The notes beneath the pieces are model-generated. The model was not told where the DNA came from. It did no database searches and was given only the letters and a program-made list of their open reading frames with translations. This document shows, one piece after another, positions 33,871 to 46,475 of a stretch of 64,000 nucleotides of DNA. Within the stretch, counting starts at the first letter, position 1; every line of letters begins with the position of its first letter. The stretch lies in NCBI RefSeq assembly GCF_021130785.1, contig NC_060210.1:181834501-181898500 (forward strand), given 5' to 3'. A program made the translations under genes and the position numbers. Source of the DNA: Homalodisca vitripennis (Eukaryota > Arthropoda > Insecta > Hemiptera > Cicadellidae).

Positions 33871-35037
33871 CCTTAAGATAAATATATTCCCAATAGCTGC
33901 TTTGAATGGTAATTATAAAAGTATAAAGTATACTTTGTTTATCTAAAATCTTTATTGGAATTCCAGTTAAGTAGGTTCTTAAATTTGGTTATAGATGTGT
34001 TCTATTTGTTCTCAAATTATAAAATTGTAGTTTTGTCTAAAGGACTAGTTTAGAAACTAGGTTATAAATAGTTCAGGAGCGACGTTAGGAGTAGGCTAAT
34101 TCACGAACCAGGTTATGCGTGTCTAAGGATTAGTTCTTTTTATGGGCAGTTTCACACCGCTTGAAATTCAGACAGAGTAAGTTATCGCAGAGCTGGCATT
34201 TCCAATGCATCTTGATGTAATTTTGCTTTGTGGAAAGTTATTCACCTAAGCTATTTGCAAGGCCGAGGAAGTCTTGGTGGAATATTTGTATCTAGTTCAG
34301 TTTAGTGAATCTGAAGACTATCTGAAATCAAAGGATGGGTTACGCGCTATGATAAACGTGACGGAAGCCTACATGAATGGATAGGAGGTGTTTGCGTACA
34401 TCGTAAATTAGTCTAGTCAGGTAGTGGTTAATTTTTTTTATTTTATCGAAAGCATATGGTAACAATAAATAGAGTGTTATCTAGTGAATGGCTTACTAAT
34501 GGGGTATAGAGCAGAGATGAATCCTTGGGCCTATGACGTTTATAATATATGTGAATGACATTATAACTATACTCTGACATTTTTTCTTTTGCAGAGGATA
34601 TTGCGACTGTATTAAGTCACAGTTTTTATATGCATACGTAAGTTCAGGCGCAACATTCCCAGAAAAATAGCTCTTTCATCTTCATACAATTTTTCAATTA
34701 GTACCCTATTCTTCATGATAAAATGACAATCTTACTAACATATAAAACTTTTGGAAATATTTTGGCCTTTGGCAAGTTATTAATTAATTTACGAGATGTT
34801 TAACTTATACATGACTAAAGAAAACCACAGAATATTATATATAATCTTTCATGAATTGTTTATGTAGAGTATTTAATATGTATTTAAACTTCTTTTATAC
34901 GTAAAAATGTTACTATTATATTATTTATTTAAAGGTATGATGAAATGTGTTGTTCTTTATTTATTTATTTTGTGACTGTTGTTATGTATAGTTTAATGTT
35001 GAATTTTGTATTAAGGAACTATTAATAATTGTGTACA

Positions 35038-35038
<1 letters not shown>
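33871..35038. other. Intergenic, nothing recognised
   Basis: AT-rich. No domain-bearing frame or terminal repeat noticed. Confidence 0.45.

Positions 35039-35094
<56 letters not shown>
35039..35094. repeat. (TA)n microsatellite
   Basis: Uninterrupted TA run of about 55 bp. Confidence 0.95.
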
Positions 35095-35095
<1 letters not shown>

Positions 35096-35836
35096 CACAA
35101 CAAATGGGTGATCCTAAGTGTAGTGTATTAAACAATAATTGCATACTGCCCCTACTCCGGATAAAATGTTCGTAATTATGGCTAGTATAACTTATTTTTT
35201 CACACGTGCGAATGTACAGGAGATACTGGTAAAATGGTTGTACGGATTAAAAGAAGATATCGTGGTTTTAATTGCATTGCACTCTTTAGTTCGTCCTATG
35301 CTAGCGTACTTGTCGGCATTAGTTCCAAACTGAACCACCACGGAGCAGCACCAAAATTAAGCAAATTAATTTGTCTGGGTTTTCCGTTAATATGGACCGA
35401 TTTTAATTTTTAAAACTGATTTGTAAACAGGAAGTAGAACTAGCACTTAATTTATAGAAGCGGCAAAATATTTTATTTATAAAAAATTATGCACAGAACT
35501 TGTAATTTATTTCAATTTGAAAATGAAAATTTGCAGTTAATCATTGTGTGAGCAATATTTTTTATGAATTTTGAAACTTTTACTTGTAACATAGGTTGAG
35601 TAGCTCGATCAAAATCCTTTTTATTCCTTATTTCCGGTGCTTAAATTCATCTATTTTTCTTTGATGTATTGAAGTTACTTGATAAATTTATTCCGGTATT
35701 TTGTAAGAGTCATATTTAGAATGTTTCTACGACATTTTTATTTTCTTATTTCTTCAGTTCAATAAAGTAAAAATAAAAATTTACAATAAGATTTTTTTAT
35801 TTACAATAAGATTTTAAAGCAAGAAAAACCCATGTT

Positions 35837-36730
35837 TAAAATAAATAATAATAATAATAATAAATCATTTATTTCCCCATAATAACAAACTGAATATTAC
35901 AAATAAATATTATTGCCAGTGCTTAATAATAAATAGTACTATGACATAACGTATTTACAATAGCAGTAAATAACAAATACAAAAAAAATGTTTCTACTTA
36001 CTTTATTTCTAATTCATGTACTTAGAGTAATAAAATATAAAAAGTAGGTTACATCCTTTTAGATTTTTCTTTTCTTTTTTTAAACTAATAATTAGGCCAA
36101 TAGATTTACAAAATAAGGGCAATTTAGGTACCCCATAAGAGGCTGTGCCTGTGTTGGGGATACTATATACAAAAAGGGTAAAAAATCAAAATAGCGGAAT
36201 CGAGCAAGAATGAAATGATAAAAATGAGTTATTGTAGCTTATATAGTAAATAATATACTATTACGTATCAAAGTTTAAATTTAGTATAACTAGTGTGCTG
36301 TATTAAACAAAAAGGATTTATGCATGATTTACAATTAATTCAAATATTAGGCTTTACACATGTAACATTAAATATTATATTATAAATAATTATTTTATAA
36401 TGCTCTAACGTGTCTATTTAAATATTATTATAATTTAGCAGACAAGACTAACCATACACTAATTTATTATCTTAAACATATACTCAATATCATTTTGAAC
36501 GATCATCCATACTCTAATTTTAAAAAAAAATATATTTATGTTACTACTATTTTTGACTAATTCTGGCAATAAATTATTTGTCCTCGGAGCTATAAAAGAA
36601 AAAAATTTGTAAAATGTGTTTTTTGTATGTTCTCCAGTATATATTTTACAAATATTTACTATGTTTTACAAATTATTATAAACGGGCTTGCAACATGGCA
36701 AACTCTCTGGCATCACACTATAGCTCTTGG
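35837..36730 (-). mobile_element. 5'-truncated LINE 3' end (probable)
   Basis: On the minus strand the sequence ends in an AATAAA-like stretch followed by an ATT microsatellite (plus-strand AAT repeat at about 35843-35866). It carries a GAGGCTGTGCCTGTGTTGGGG-like stretch near 36142 matching the AAGGCAAAGCCTGTTTGGAG stretch of the LINE at 39428-43370, so it belongs to a related family. Arm B lacks it. Confidence 0.5.
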
Positions 36731-37164
36731 GTTTAATACAAAAAACACCAAATATACTGTTTATAGTGTATTTGACCGAAATTCACTGCAATGAAACACA
36801 ATGAACAAGAATTATAGGGATAAAACATGTAACCAAGATAATGATATTTACAAATTTTACATACTAGCTGATTGTACAAAGCTTTACTGTAGCATTGCAA
36901 TGTTTCATTCATCACAGCGATTAATAAACATAACAACAATGAAATTAACAATTATCTCAAGCAATACCTTAATCTTCCGAATATTTTTTAAGTATCTGTC
37001 ACTACGAATTCAAAAGAAACATGCTCTATATAGTACAAACAGTGAGATTGCTGCGCTCGGACTGCATACGGACATGTGTGGCCTCACGGTAACCGAGCCG
37101 AGCCCGCACCGACAATCGGCCGACTCATGTGTCGGGCGCGGTGCGGATATGTGTGTCCCATCCT

Positions 37165-37495
37165 TCAGTCGGCCGTCATGGTGAAAGAATTGCGGCGCAG
37201 TTTTCAACCAGCAAGTCTACACATGTCCGCACTGACACCAGACCGCCGTGCCCGCACCGTCACCGACACATGTGTCGGCCGTCATGGTGATAAATTTGCG
37301 GCGCAGTTTTCAACCAGCAAGTCTACACATGTCCGCACTGACACCAGACCGCCGTGCCCGCACCGTCACCGACACATGTGTCGGCCGTCATGGTGAAAGA
37401 TTTGCGGCGCAGTTTTCAACCTGCAAGTCCTCACATGTCCGCACCGACATCTGACCGCCGTGCCCGCACCGTCACCGATGCGTGAAGTTTGAATT
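37165..37495. repeat. 106-bp GC-rich tandem repeat, about three copies
   Basis: GGCCGTCATGGTGA recurs at 37171, 37277 and 37383, exactly 106 bp apart. It is rich in GACACATGTGTCGG-like palindromes. Frames crossing it (37010-37454) are repeat-driven. The inverted counterpart is at about 63560-63790. Confidence 0.9.
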
Positions 37496-38344
37496 TTGAC
37501 GGGCACGGTGCGGTCTAAGGACGGCATCAGTCATGGATATACACATTCATTTAAGAAGTGAGGAAGAGGTTTTTTACAGTAAACTAGTAATAATTTCTTA
37601 ATGCGGTAAAATTACTACAAAAACATTAGGAGGCATTTAAAAGTTTTTACAAATAAAAAATTACGAAACATGTATAATTCGTGATTTTAGAGCTACTAAA
37701 TTAAAATAATATAAAAATACTGTTTTAATTTACAAATATCAAGACTTTATTTATTTTACGCAAAACTGTATTTATTTTTTATGTAGACTATTGATGTTAC
37801 TTGTGAAATTAGTTTCCTGTATTTAGTAGGGCTTGTTTCTGTTTCTTGTGAACTGTTTCTATGACATTTCATATTTATTTTATTCTTCTAACGGTACAGT
37901 CTAAAAATTAAAATATTTTATTTTCAGTTATAAGGTTTGAGAATATGAAAAAAACATTATACTTTGTACTAAACATATTTTACAAATGTTTACTACGTTT
38001 TACCAGTTATTGTAAAAAAACTTACAAAAGACTATTTTGAAACTTGCTGAACGTATTTTTAAGTATCTGTCACTGTAAATTCCAAAAGAAATATGCTCTA
38101 GTACAAACAGTGAGACTGTTGCGCTCGTACTTTGTACGGACATGTCGGACATGTGTGGTGTCACGATAACCGAGCACGGTGCGAGTATGTGTCCCGGACC
38201 TTAGTCCTCGACTCTCGCATGAACAATCTGCTTAATGCTAACAACTTCCATTGCACTCACACCTGTCCAAGAACCGGAGAATTATCACATTATTCCAATT
38301 ACATTATTATGTCATAATAATTCATTTTTAGCTATGGCAATAAG

Positions 38345-38565
38345 AATAGACTAGAATAGAATAGAATAGAATAGAATAGAATAGAATATATTTATTTCCA
38401 TCTTTTTCATTTATGTTACATAATAAGATGACAACTTGGAAAAGGCAAATAACCACCATTTGCCAGTATTCGGTGGTTATTTTGGTAATTTAATTATAAA
38501 ATAATTACAACTTAAATTAGTAGTCTTCCGTAATAAATTAACATAAGAAGCCATACGTTGTACTG
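38345..38565 (-). mobile_element. Short LINE/SINE 3' fragment with (AGAAT)n tail
   Basis: Plus-strand AGAAT repeats followed by ATATATTTATTTCCATC resemble the reversed tail of the LINEs nearby. Arm B lacks this stretch, so it is an insertion in arm A. Confidence 0.4.
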
Positions 38566-38625
38566 TAACAGTGTACGGTAACTTTGAAATGTCCAACTAA
38601 ACTATTGCTAGCGCTAAACCATTTC

Positions 38626-38689
<64 letters not shown>

Positions 38690-38693
<4 letters not shown>

Positions 38694-39427
38694 TATACAG
38701 TTGTTGTATAAATACTGTTTAATTTGACCAAGTTTAATTTGAAGTTACCTGTACTGATTGTGTATACTTGTAATTCAAAAATATTTTATGTCATGTTTTA
38801 AATAAATACCTGTTACATGTTGTATTAAATTTAGTTTTATGCTCTGGACAGTTAGCTTAGAATTAAGATGAAAGTGACGGATGCTATACAATAAGTGAAT
38901 TGTTTTACAGCAATAGAGAGATTTATTACTGTCATTACACACTAGAATTTAGTGCCCAAATATACGTGTTCGGTTTTCAATCCGCATGCAGTATTCAACT
39001 TTCTCTAAGATTTGTTGAATTCAGAAATCTGAAATATATTATTCAAGAAAAACCTGAAAAATATTCGAGCCTGTTAAAATGTAATCGACTTTTCTATGTA
39101 AACGTTATAATATGACTACACATTCATTTATGTGTAATAAATTTAAGTACAATATTAAATAACGTTACGTATATGACTTGAAAGCATAGAATAGCTTAGA
39201 GGTAACAGCACTTCTTATTTCACTTTTGATGGGAGAGGTTAACCAGAAAATAACAGTTTCAGTAAAAATATAAATTAAATGGTAAAGTTTAATAGTTCAA
39301 TAATAATTATAAGTAATAGTAATACATTTATAAACCTCAAAGACTGGTAAAATTATACAACTTCTCTTCTACCTGTCTGTCTTCTGTCTGCAGGATATCT
39401 AAAGAATGAAAATTGCTATTTAAAAAA
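38690..39427. repeat. Flippable segment S, left part (arm A)
   Basis: Matches 61745-62500 of arm B in the same orientation, although the surrounding arms match in opposite orientation. It is continued by 43371-43560 after the LINE insertion. A 71-codon frame at 38900-39115 has a shorter counterpart at 61969-62154; the frame is not conserved at its end and no domain is recognised. Confidence 0.75.
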
Positions 39428-39899
39428 AAAGAAAGAAAGAAACTTTATTTCTCACAAATAAAAATTACAGATACGATTTTTATAAAATTTTACAAACTAA
39501 CCAAAAAACATTACATTTACTTACACATAAACAATACATACATATGCAACTAAAACTACTACAACACTATCACTATGAGAAATAAAGAGAAAAAACTCTA
39601 AGGCAAAGCCTGTTTGGAGTAATAAATATCATAAAATTAACAGAAAACTAGCAGCTTTACAAACAGTACAGTCATATTTTTAGTAAAACTTATTTATTTT
39701 TACTCTACATGAAGTTCGTGATAAACACAACTAAATTAATAAAAAATCTTAACTATACATAATATAATCAACTAAGCCTAAATGTAAAAAATTAAACAAA
39801 TAAACATGGAGAACACAATGAACACAACCAGAACATAAATTAAATTATGTATTATTATCATTATTGGAAACACATTACAAGGAAATGAAAAATCTCATT

Positions 39900-42853
39900 T
39901 TAAACATTAATTTTAAAAAGTACTTTTTCAATATCCTTCATTGACAATAGCCACTTTTTAAGCTGTTTTAGAAAAATATTAATTGAATACTGACTCTTTA
40001 TATGCTGTGGTAACAGATTAAAAAGTTTTGGTGCTGCTAAATAAATAAAAGTTATTGTAAAGAAAGTATTTGAAGGTTTTGGTACTAATGAGTCTTCTGC
40101 ATTTCTTAATTTCAGTTTACATTTATTTGTTGACTTATGATTTTTGCTTCTCAAGAAAAATATTTTTAAAACTTTAAAAACAAACATATATCTTAACGGA
40201 AGAATATTCAATCTCAAAAACAAAGGGTAGGATGATTCAGTTTTCTTTCTTTTCATGATTATTCTTATAAAATGTTTTTGAACTGTTATTATAGGCTTTA
40301 AATTAGTTATGTACGTTCCTCCCCAGCACGATATAGCATATTCCATCCTACTGTTCACCAGGGAGAAGTATATCATTCTTAACAATTTAGTATCACACAT
40401 ATTTTTCAAATAATAGAAGATTCTTATTACATTATTTAGTTTTTGTTTAAGTTTTGAAATATGAGTTTTCCAGTTTAAATCTTTATCAAGCCATAACCCC
40501 AAATATTTCAGCGAATCCTCCCCTTCCACTAGACTGCAATTTATATCACATTGAGAATTAGTGCTTATACAGTTAAGACATTTATACATAATTTCATTTT
40601 TAAAGCGTGGATAAGGCACTTTTAACGAAAAATTTATGTATTTGGTTTTTTGAGGACTTAATATCATATTATTAACTGAAAACCACCACCTTAATGCATT
40701 CAGATCCTTGTTAATCTTTACTTCAATTTCTCCCCATGAATTCTCAACATAACAAAGTGCTGTGTCGTCTGCAAATGCAGTAACCTTACCGTAAAACCTT
40801 CCATTACATAGATCATTAATATATATTAAAAACAATGTGGCACCTAAAACTGACCCTTGAGGTACTCCATATTTTATTTCACCAAATTGACTTAAGGTAG
40901 GCTACTACTTACTTTAACACATTGCTTCCTACATGATAAATAACTCTTAAACAATTTAAAAACAACCCCTCGGATTTCGCAAGCGTATAATTTATTTAAA
41001 AGAATTGAATGGTCAACTGTATCAAATGCTTTCGTAATATCTAGAAAAAGCCCTGTTACATTTTTCCTATCGTTAATCCCATTACCCACTCTACTCATAA
41101 ACTCAAGCAAAGCCATTTCCGTACTCATGGCTTGTCTAAATCCATACTGGTTTGCACTGAAAAAATTAGTATTTTCGAGAAATTGTAATAACTTATTTTT
41201 CATGATTTTCTCAAACATCTTTGCAAATGTGGACAGTAATGATATAGGTCTGTAGTTATTACAAGAGGTTCTAGAATCGTTTTTATAAATTGGTATGACT
41301 ACAGCCTCTTTCAACTTTTCTGGAAAATCCCCTGTCTCAAAACTCAAATTTATAATATAAAGCAAGACATCTGCAAATTTGCTATATGTATCTTTAACCA
41401 ATGATGTGCTAATACCATCCAGACCTGTTGCGCTACTTGTTTTTAAGGAATTAATTGCTATTATAAGCTCATTTAAAGTTGCAGGGAATAGAAACATTGA
41501 TTGAGTGGTCCATTGTTTCATAAATAATCTTTCTATATTCGTGTAATCAATATTATTTGGTTTCTTAATTGTTTTACTTAGTTCACCAGGAATAGATAAA
41601 AAATATTTGTTAAATTCATTAGCCACTATTTCGGGATCAGATACTATATTACAATTTACTTCCAAAGCTATCACAGAATTATTGCATTTTTTCTGACCCG
41701 TTATGTCCTTTAAAATACTCCATGTTTTTTTAGAATTACCATTGTAGTTTTTTAAAAGCTCAGAATAGTATTTGTTTTTTAGATCACGTATATCAATCAG
41801 CAACTGATTTCTAAATTCTTTAAACTTTTTCTGCATTACTTCGTTATTAGGATTTTTCTTAAGACTCTTAAATAGATTATTTCTAATTTTAATACGCTTG
41901 CATATAGCTGAATCAATCCAAGGTTTAAGTTTAGTTATGTTAGATTTTTTCGATGTTACAACCCTTTTTGAAATTGTAATTATAAGATTTAATTTATTAT
42001 AAAATACGTCAAACGCTATAGAAGCGTTACGCTGCTGGAAAACGTCATTCCAATCTGCCATCTCGAGGTTTTTAATCAGCTGTTCATTGTTGACGCGATA
42101 AGACAACTGCGCGACCTCGAGCAAGTCAGATGGCGCGGGAGGGGCCCCTACTTGCATGCAGACAGCTGTCATGTAGTGGTCTGATACACAAACATCAATC
42201 ACACTCGCCTCAATTTCCAATTTATTTTTGTTCGCTGATTTTACAAGTACATGATCCAAACATGTTTTTGAATTCGTATTTACTCTAGTAGGGTCGTTAA
42301 TAAGTGATTCTATTCCATTACAAGCCAAGGTTAGTTTATAATCGTCAATTTCTGAATTATCATCTAAAATATTTATATTCATGTCACCCAAAATCAACAT
42401 AACCTTACACATCTTAATGTTTGGTTTTTGTAGATACTGTCTTAATTCATCAATGAAATTTTTAATGGGATGTTGGTGCCTTTTATATACAGCAATTAAA
42501 TTTATAAGATAGCCCATTGCCTTAAAAGTAAAATGCATTATATCAGCTGTTTCAAAATGAATTGGTATTGATTCAAAATCAGTGATGCTACTATGTACAA
42601 AAACTGCAATACCGCCAGCCCTATAATCTTCATTTGTTTTAGCATGTAAAATATAATTTGGAATTTTATAGAATGGTGTTTCATTAGCATTAATCCAAAT
42701 TTCCGATAAAATTATTATTTTAGGTAGCCACTTTAGTACGGATAAGTTCACTAGAAATAAATCACAATTAGCTCTCATACTTCTAATGTTTTGATGGACA
42801 ATGACCAGACCTGCACATTGGTTTAAGATTTCAATACTTTCAATGTAATCCAT
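39900..42853 (-). pseudogene. LINE ORF2: AP endonuclease plus reverse transcriptase, one frameshift
   Basis: The first part (42853-40892, 653 residues) has the endonuclease motifs QNIRSM, SEIWIN, GGIAVFV, LGDMNI and SDHYMTAV, then RT motifs such as YRPISLLSTFAKMFEKI and LFLDITKAFDTVDH. The second part (from about 40890 to 39900) carries GVPQGSVLG and FADDTALCY, the catalytic box with Phe for Tyr. A single-base shift near 40890 separates them. Otherwise the protein is full length at nearly 1000 residues, so the element died recently. Confidence 0.9.
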
Positions 42854-42968
42854 TAGGCGTTACTTTACCAATCAAAGTATATCAAATAGATTATTAGATA
42901 CCATATAACACTTATAACTAACTATATATACAACACTATAACTGTATACAATACTTTTAGTACAGCAA

Positions 42969-43313
42969 TTACATTTTGTCAAGGTCAGCCTGGCATTGAA
43001 CAACAGTTACAGGTCCATTATCTTCTTTTCTGAGAAAGATCTTACCTCCTCGCACCCAAAGCCACTTGTAACCTCGTTCCCTCCGCACTTGCCTCGCCAT
43101 GCCCAGCAACCTCCTCCTCGTCGGGGACAAAGATTCATTGATGTAAATAGGGTTATCCGATGCCAAGTTCAGGTGTCTGGTGGAGAAGTCTCTTTTCTCT
43201 CGTCTCTTTTTCAGCAGGGCCTCTGCATCTACTCTCCTGACAAATTTTACAATTATGCCTGGAGTGTCCTTTGTATTGACCTTTTTACCCAGAGTATGGC
43301 AGGCATCTATCAT
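42969..43313 (-). pseudogene. LINE ORF1, C-terminal part
   Basis: 114 residues rich in Arg/Lys (VKFVRRVDAEALLKKRREK, then YINESLSP and YKWLWVRGGKIFLRKED). This resembles the FP25K-like C-terminal domain common in insect LINE ORF1 and related proteins, thought to bind nucleic acid. The upstream half is missing because of 5' truncation. Confidence 0.75.
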
Positions 43314-43370
43314 CTTATAAAAAAATAACCATCTTATAATAAATCTTTATCTTATAAAGATAAAGTTTGT

Positions 43371-43580
43371 AAAAAATAACTTAACTTTTTACAATTTTAT
43401 AATCCCGGCGCACTATTTGCCATGGCACGTTCCATAAATAGGCAGTCATGCCTCTATCGCAATTTTAAACACCACATTGTTGACTAATTTGTAATATGAT
43501 ATATAATTGTATATTATATATATAATTGTATATTATATATATAATTGTATATTATATATATATATATATATATATAATAT
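43371..43580. repeat. Flippable segment S, right part, and TA-rich border
   Basis: 43371-43520 matches 62505-62655 in direct orientation. It ends in an ATATAATTGTATATT/(TA)n tract (43495-43580) that can pair with itself. The other border of S is the (TA)n at 38630-38690. Confidence 0.7.
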
Positions 43581-45538
43581 ACAATCATATATCATCGTTA
43601 AAACTTTAAAATAGTACAATAAAAATCCTAAAAATATAATTTAAGACTTAAAACAGGTCGGCCCCTTAAAACTGGCTCACGGCACACGAACTCAGCAATG
43701 CCGTACAAGTCCCCCCTACTAAAAATTGCTTTAATTTCTTTTTAAACAGTGTTTACCTGAGTTTCTCACGTATACCGAGGGGAAGCAAATTGATCAATTT
43801 AGATCCGACCTCACGGGGTAGAGCTTCATAAGCTCGGAGCCTGTACTGTGCCGCCCTTAACTCATCCCTCCCCCTAGTGTTATAGCCATGCCCGTCCCTG
43901 CCACGTGTGGTTTTGCATTTGTACCGACAGTATAAGGCTCGATGCACACTTGCGTATTTGCAAGTAGCGTGCACGCCGCGGGCAAGCTGCGTGCGGTTGG
44001 CGTGTTTTTTCCGTCAATTCACACTACAGCGGTTTTTCGGCGTCTTCAGTCTCTTTGCACCTCCCAAGCAGCATGGATGGTCACAGACAACGTGTTGCAT
44101 TTGCGTTTGCTGTGTATGATTATTTATACAATGACAAAAAGCGAAGTATGTGGGTGCATCCCTTAGTTAGTGCTCGTTTGTTAAAATGGGCGTTTGTTAC
44201 GATTTTCCAAGATCTTCGTCGAGATGAGAAGAAATTTTTCAATTATTTTAGGTTGAGTGTAGTATCATTTGATGAACTTGAAGCAAAACTAAACGACACA
44301 ATCAAAAGTAAAGATACTAGATGTAGACTATCAATACCTCCTATTGAAATGTTAGCTGTTACTCTCAGGTAAGCATAACAATAAATATATAACAACTACA
44401 GCACGACCTGTCATATCCGGATCAATGTGGCGACAGACCGATCCGGGTGTGAATAAATCCGTACATCACTAGACCATCTAAAAATAGCTGTTAGAGGCCT
44501 GAAATAATTAACGGTTGTTGGGTTTTAAGTCTTTTATTTATGTTTATGATGTTTTAGGCATATAATATAATATAGGATGTGACAGGTTGTACTGTATTAC
44601 CGTATGATTAAAATATGTGTAACTGTCATTTTAAGCTACAAATAACTCTAAACAGAAAATGTTCAAAAACTACTTTTTTATTTCCAAAATTAACATTGTT
44701 GTTTTTTAATAAAGACTTCATTCAATAGGCGATTGTAGAACCAAGCATTTGATTGAATATACTATTCAAACTGGAGTAGTAATATTGTTATGTAACTCGA
44801 TAAACTAAAGCAATAGATTGATAAAGAGTCTAGGTCGTCTGCTATTCAATTCGGAACTATTAAATTCATTTTATAAGTGAAATTACTTTTAATAAAGTTG
44901 TCACACTTTATTGATGTATAAATGGAAAATGGAGAACTACTACGCATTTCCTGGTAAAGATATAAAACTTAAGGGACTTAAAAATGTATAGACAATTGGT
45001 AGAATCGTGAAAAAAATATTATTATTTTATTGAAAATAGTAAAAACAAAAATTTAATAATTGTATTGCAGTATTTGTTAAACTAAATAATACTGCACTTA
45101 CTTACAACATGTTTTACAAATGAGTTAGCCTGTAAATATTCTATCGAGGCTAATTTGTTGAATACTCGCTACCAAAAATGTCCATGGAGTCTCCATAATT
45201 TGAGTTCACTGACGAAGACCCGTAAGGTGAAAGTGTGGTGTAAGAGGGACCTGACGGAGAACCAGATGGATTGCTGCTATATCCTGTACCTGACAAATGA
45301 GATGTAGAAGAACAACTTGTTGGAGCTGCAGAAAATGGTGGATGATTTTGATAGGCTCCTGTACGCTCAAGTGATCTATAACGACTTATCAATTTCATGA
45401 CTTCACATCTAAATTCCAGTTTGTGATCCAGGGACAGACTTTTAACGGCAGGAATGATGGAATCAAAAAATGACTTGTCATCATCAGGTACTTCTATAGT
45501 AGGAGTTGGTGCCTTATTCATAAACTTAATTAAGGTTA

Positions 45539-46475
45539 TATTAATTCAAACAAACTCTCCAATAACATAAAGTTTTTTATTTTTGTGAGGCCTTTCGTAC
45601 TCAATGAGTACATCTTCGGACTCACACAACTGAATGAAAGTAATAATAACAATAGTAACATTATTCATAACAGAATTAATAACAATTCTAGAACAACCTT
45701 ATATCAAATCAAAAGTAAAGAACCTGAAAAATGGATATCTGTTTCCTACAACCAATCTATCTACAGATATTACTAAAAGTTTTAAGAAACATGCCAATAT
45801 TAATGTATCTACAAATTCCAAAATTAAATTAAAGAAATATATTAGGAAATCCCAAGAATAAAAAATTAATGAAGAAGAAAAAATCTGGAATTTATCAAAT
45901 TAATTGTGACAATTGCGATTTAAAATACATTGGCCAAACAAAAAGAAAGTTAAAACAGAGAGCTAAGAAACATAGGGCATGTTTTTAAAAATACCAACAG
46001 GAAGAAAGATCAGCCATGGCAAAAAACATGCACTTCAAACTGGACACTCTTTTTTCAAATGCAAAATTATTAAAAGAAGTACAAAATAAAAAATTCCTTG
46101 ATGCATATGAAAACCATTTTTATATAAAAAAGAACCAAAATAATCTGGTAAACAACGAACCTGGACCTTTTCAAAATTCACCGTTACTTTATTTGATTTA
46201 ACTAAATATAAACTTTATTTTTATATATACATATATACATACTGTTGCTGTCATAGAAATATTACCTCTTTGTATTTTTAATGACATATGTTTTTATTTA
46301 GTACAAAATTGTTTATGTTACTATTGTTATTATTACTTTCATTCAGTTGTGTGAGTCCGAAGATGTACTCATTGAGTACGAAAGGCCTCACAAAAATAAA
46401 AAACTTTATGTTATTGGAGAGTTTGTTTTGAATTAATATATCATTTCCATATAAGGCAAGAGCTTCAAGAATGTA
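45539..46475 (+). mobile_element. Penelope-like element, truncated, with terminal inverted repeats
   Basis: Near-identical inverted arms of ~123 bp lie at 45537-45659 and 46317-46440 (one 1-nt indel). After the right arm comes a 35-bp tail. TTAATTAAGGTT, 12 bp, flanks the whole (about 45527-45538 and 46476-46488). Inverted flanking repeats with a short one-sided tail are known for Penelope elements. The interior encodes a GIY-YIG-like endonuclease on the plus strand, confirming the class. Most of the RT is missing. Confidence 0.75.
45870..46201 (+). pseudogene. GIY-YIG endonuclease end of a Penelope-like element
   Basis: SGIYQINCDNCDLKYIGQT carries the GIY and YIG pair. It is followed by KRKLKQRAKKH, a stop or shift near 45987, then SAMAKN and the C-terminal KNKKFLDAYENHF-type helix to 46201. 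The endonuclease nicks target DNA for Penelope insertion. Frames upstream at 45634-45861 are probably the RT tail. Confidence 0.7.

Larger units (their letters stand above)
39428..43370 (-). mobile_element. LINE (non-LTR retrotransposon), 5'-truncated
   Basis: On the minus strand it carries the end of ORF1, then ORF2 with an AP-type endonuclease and reverse transcriptase, then a 3' UTR ending GAAATAAAG plus a TTTC microsatellite. Arm B keeps the unoccupied site (TTGCTATTTAAAAAATAAC near 62492), which fixes both ends. The microsatellite tail recalls CR1/Jockey-like elements; the clade is not certain. A ~45-bp filler (TATAAGAT/TTATAAAG-rich) sits at its 5' junction. Confidence 0.88.

Noticed and set aside
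37010..37454. Several overlapping Arg/His-rich frames on both strands
   Set aside because: All are readings of the 106-bp tandem repeat. Its length (not a multiple of 3) opens several frames at once.
43907..44166. Plus-strand Cys-rich frames at the Harbinger left end
   Set aside because: They cross the TIR and overlap the true exon 1 of the nuclease in other frames.
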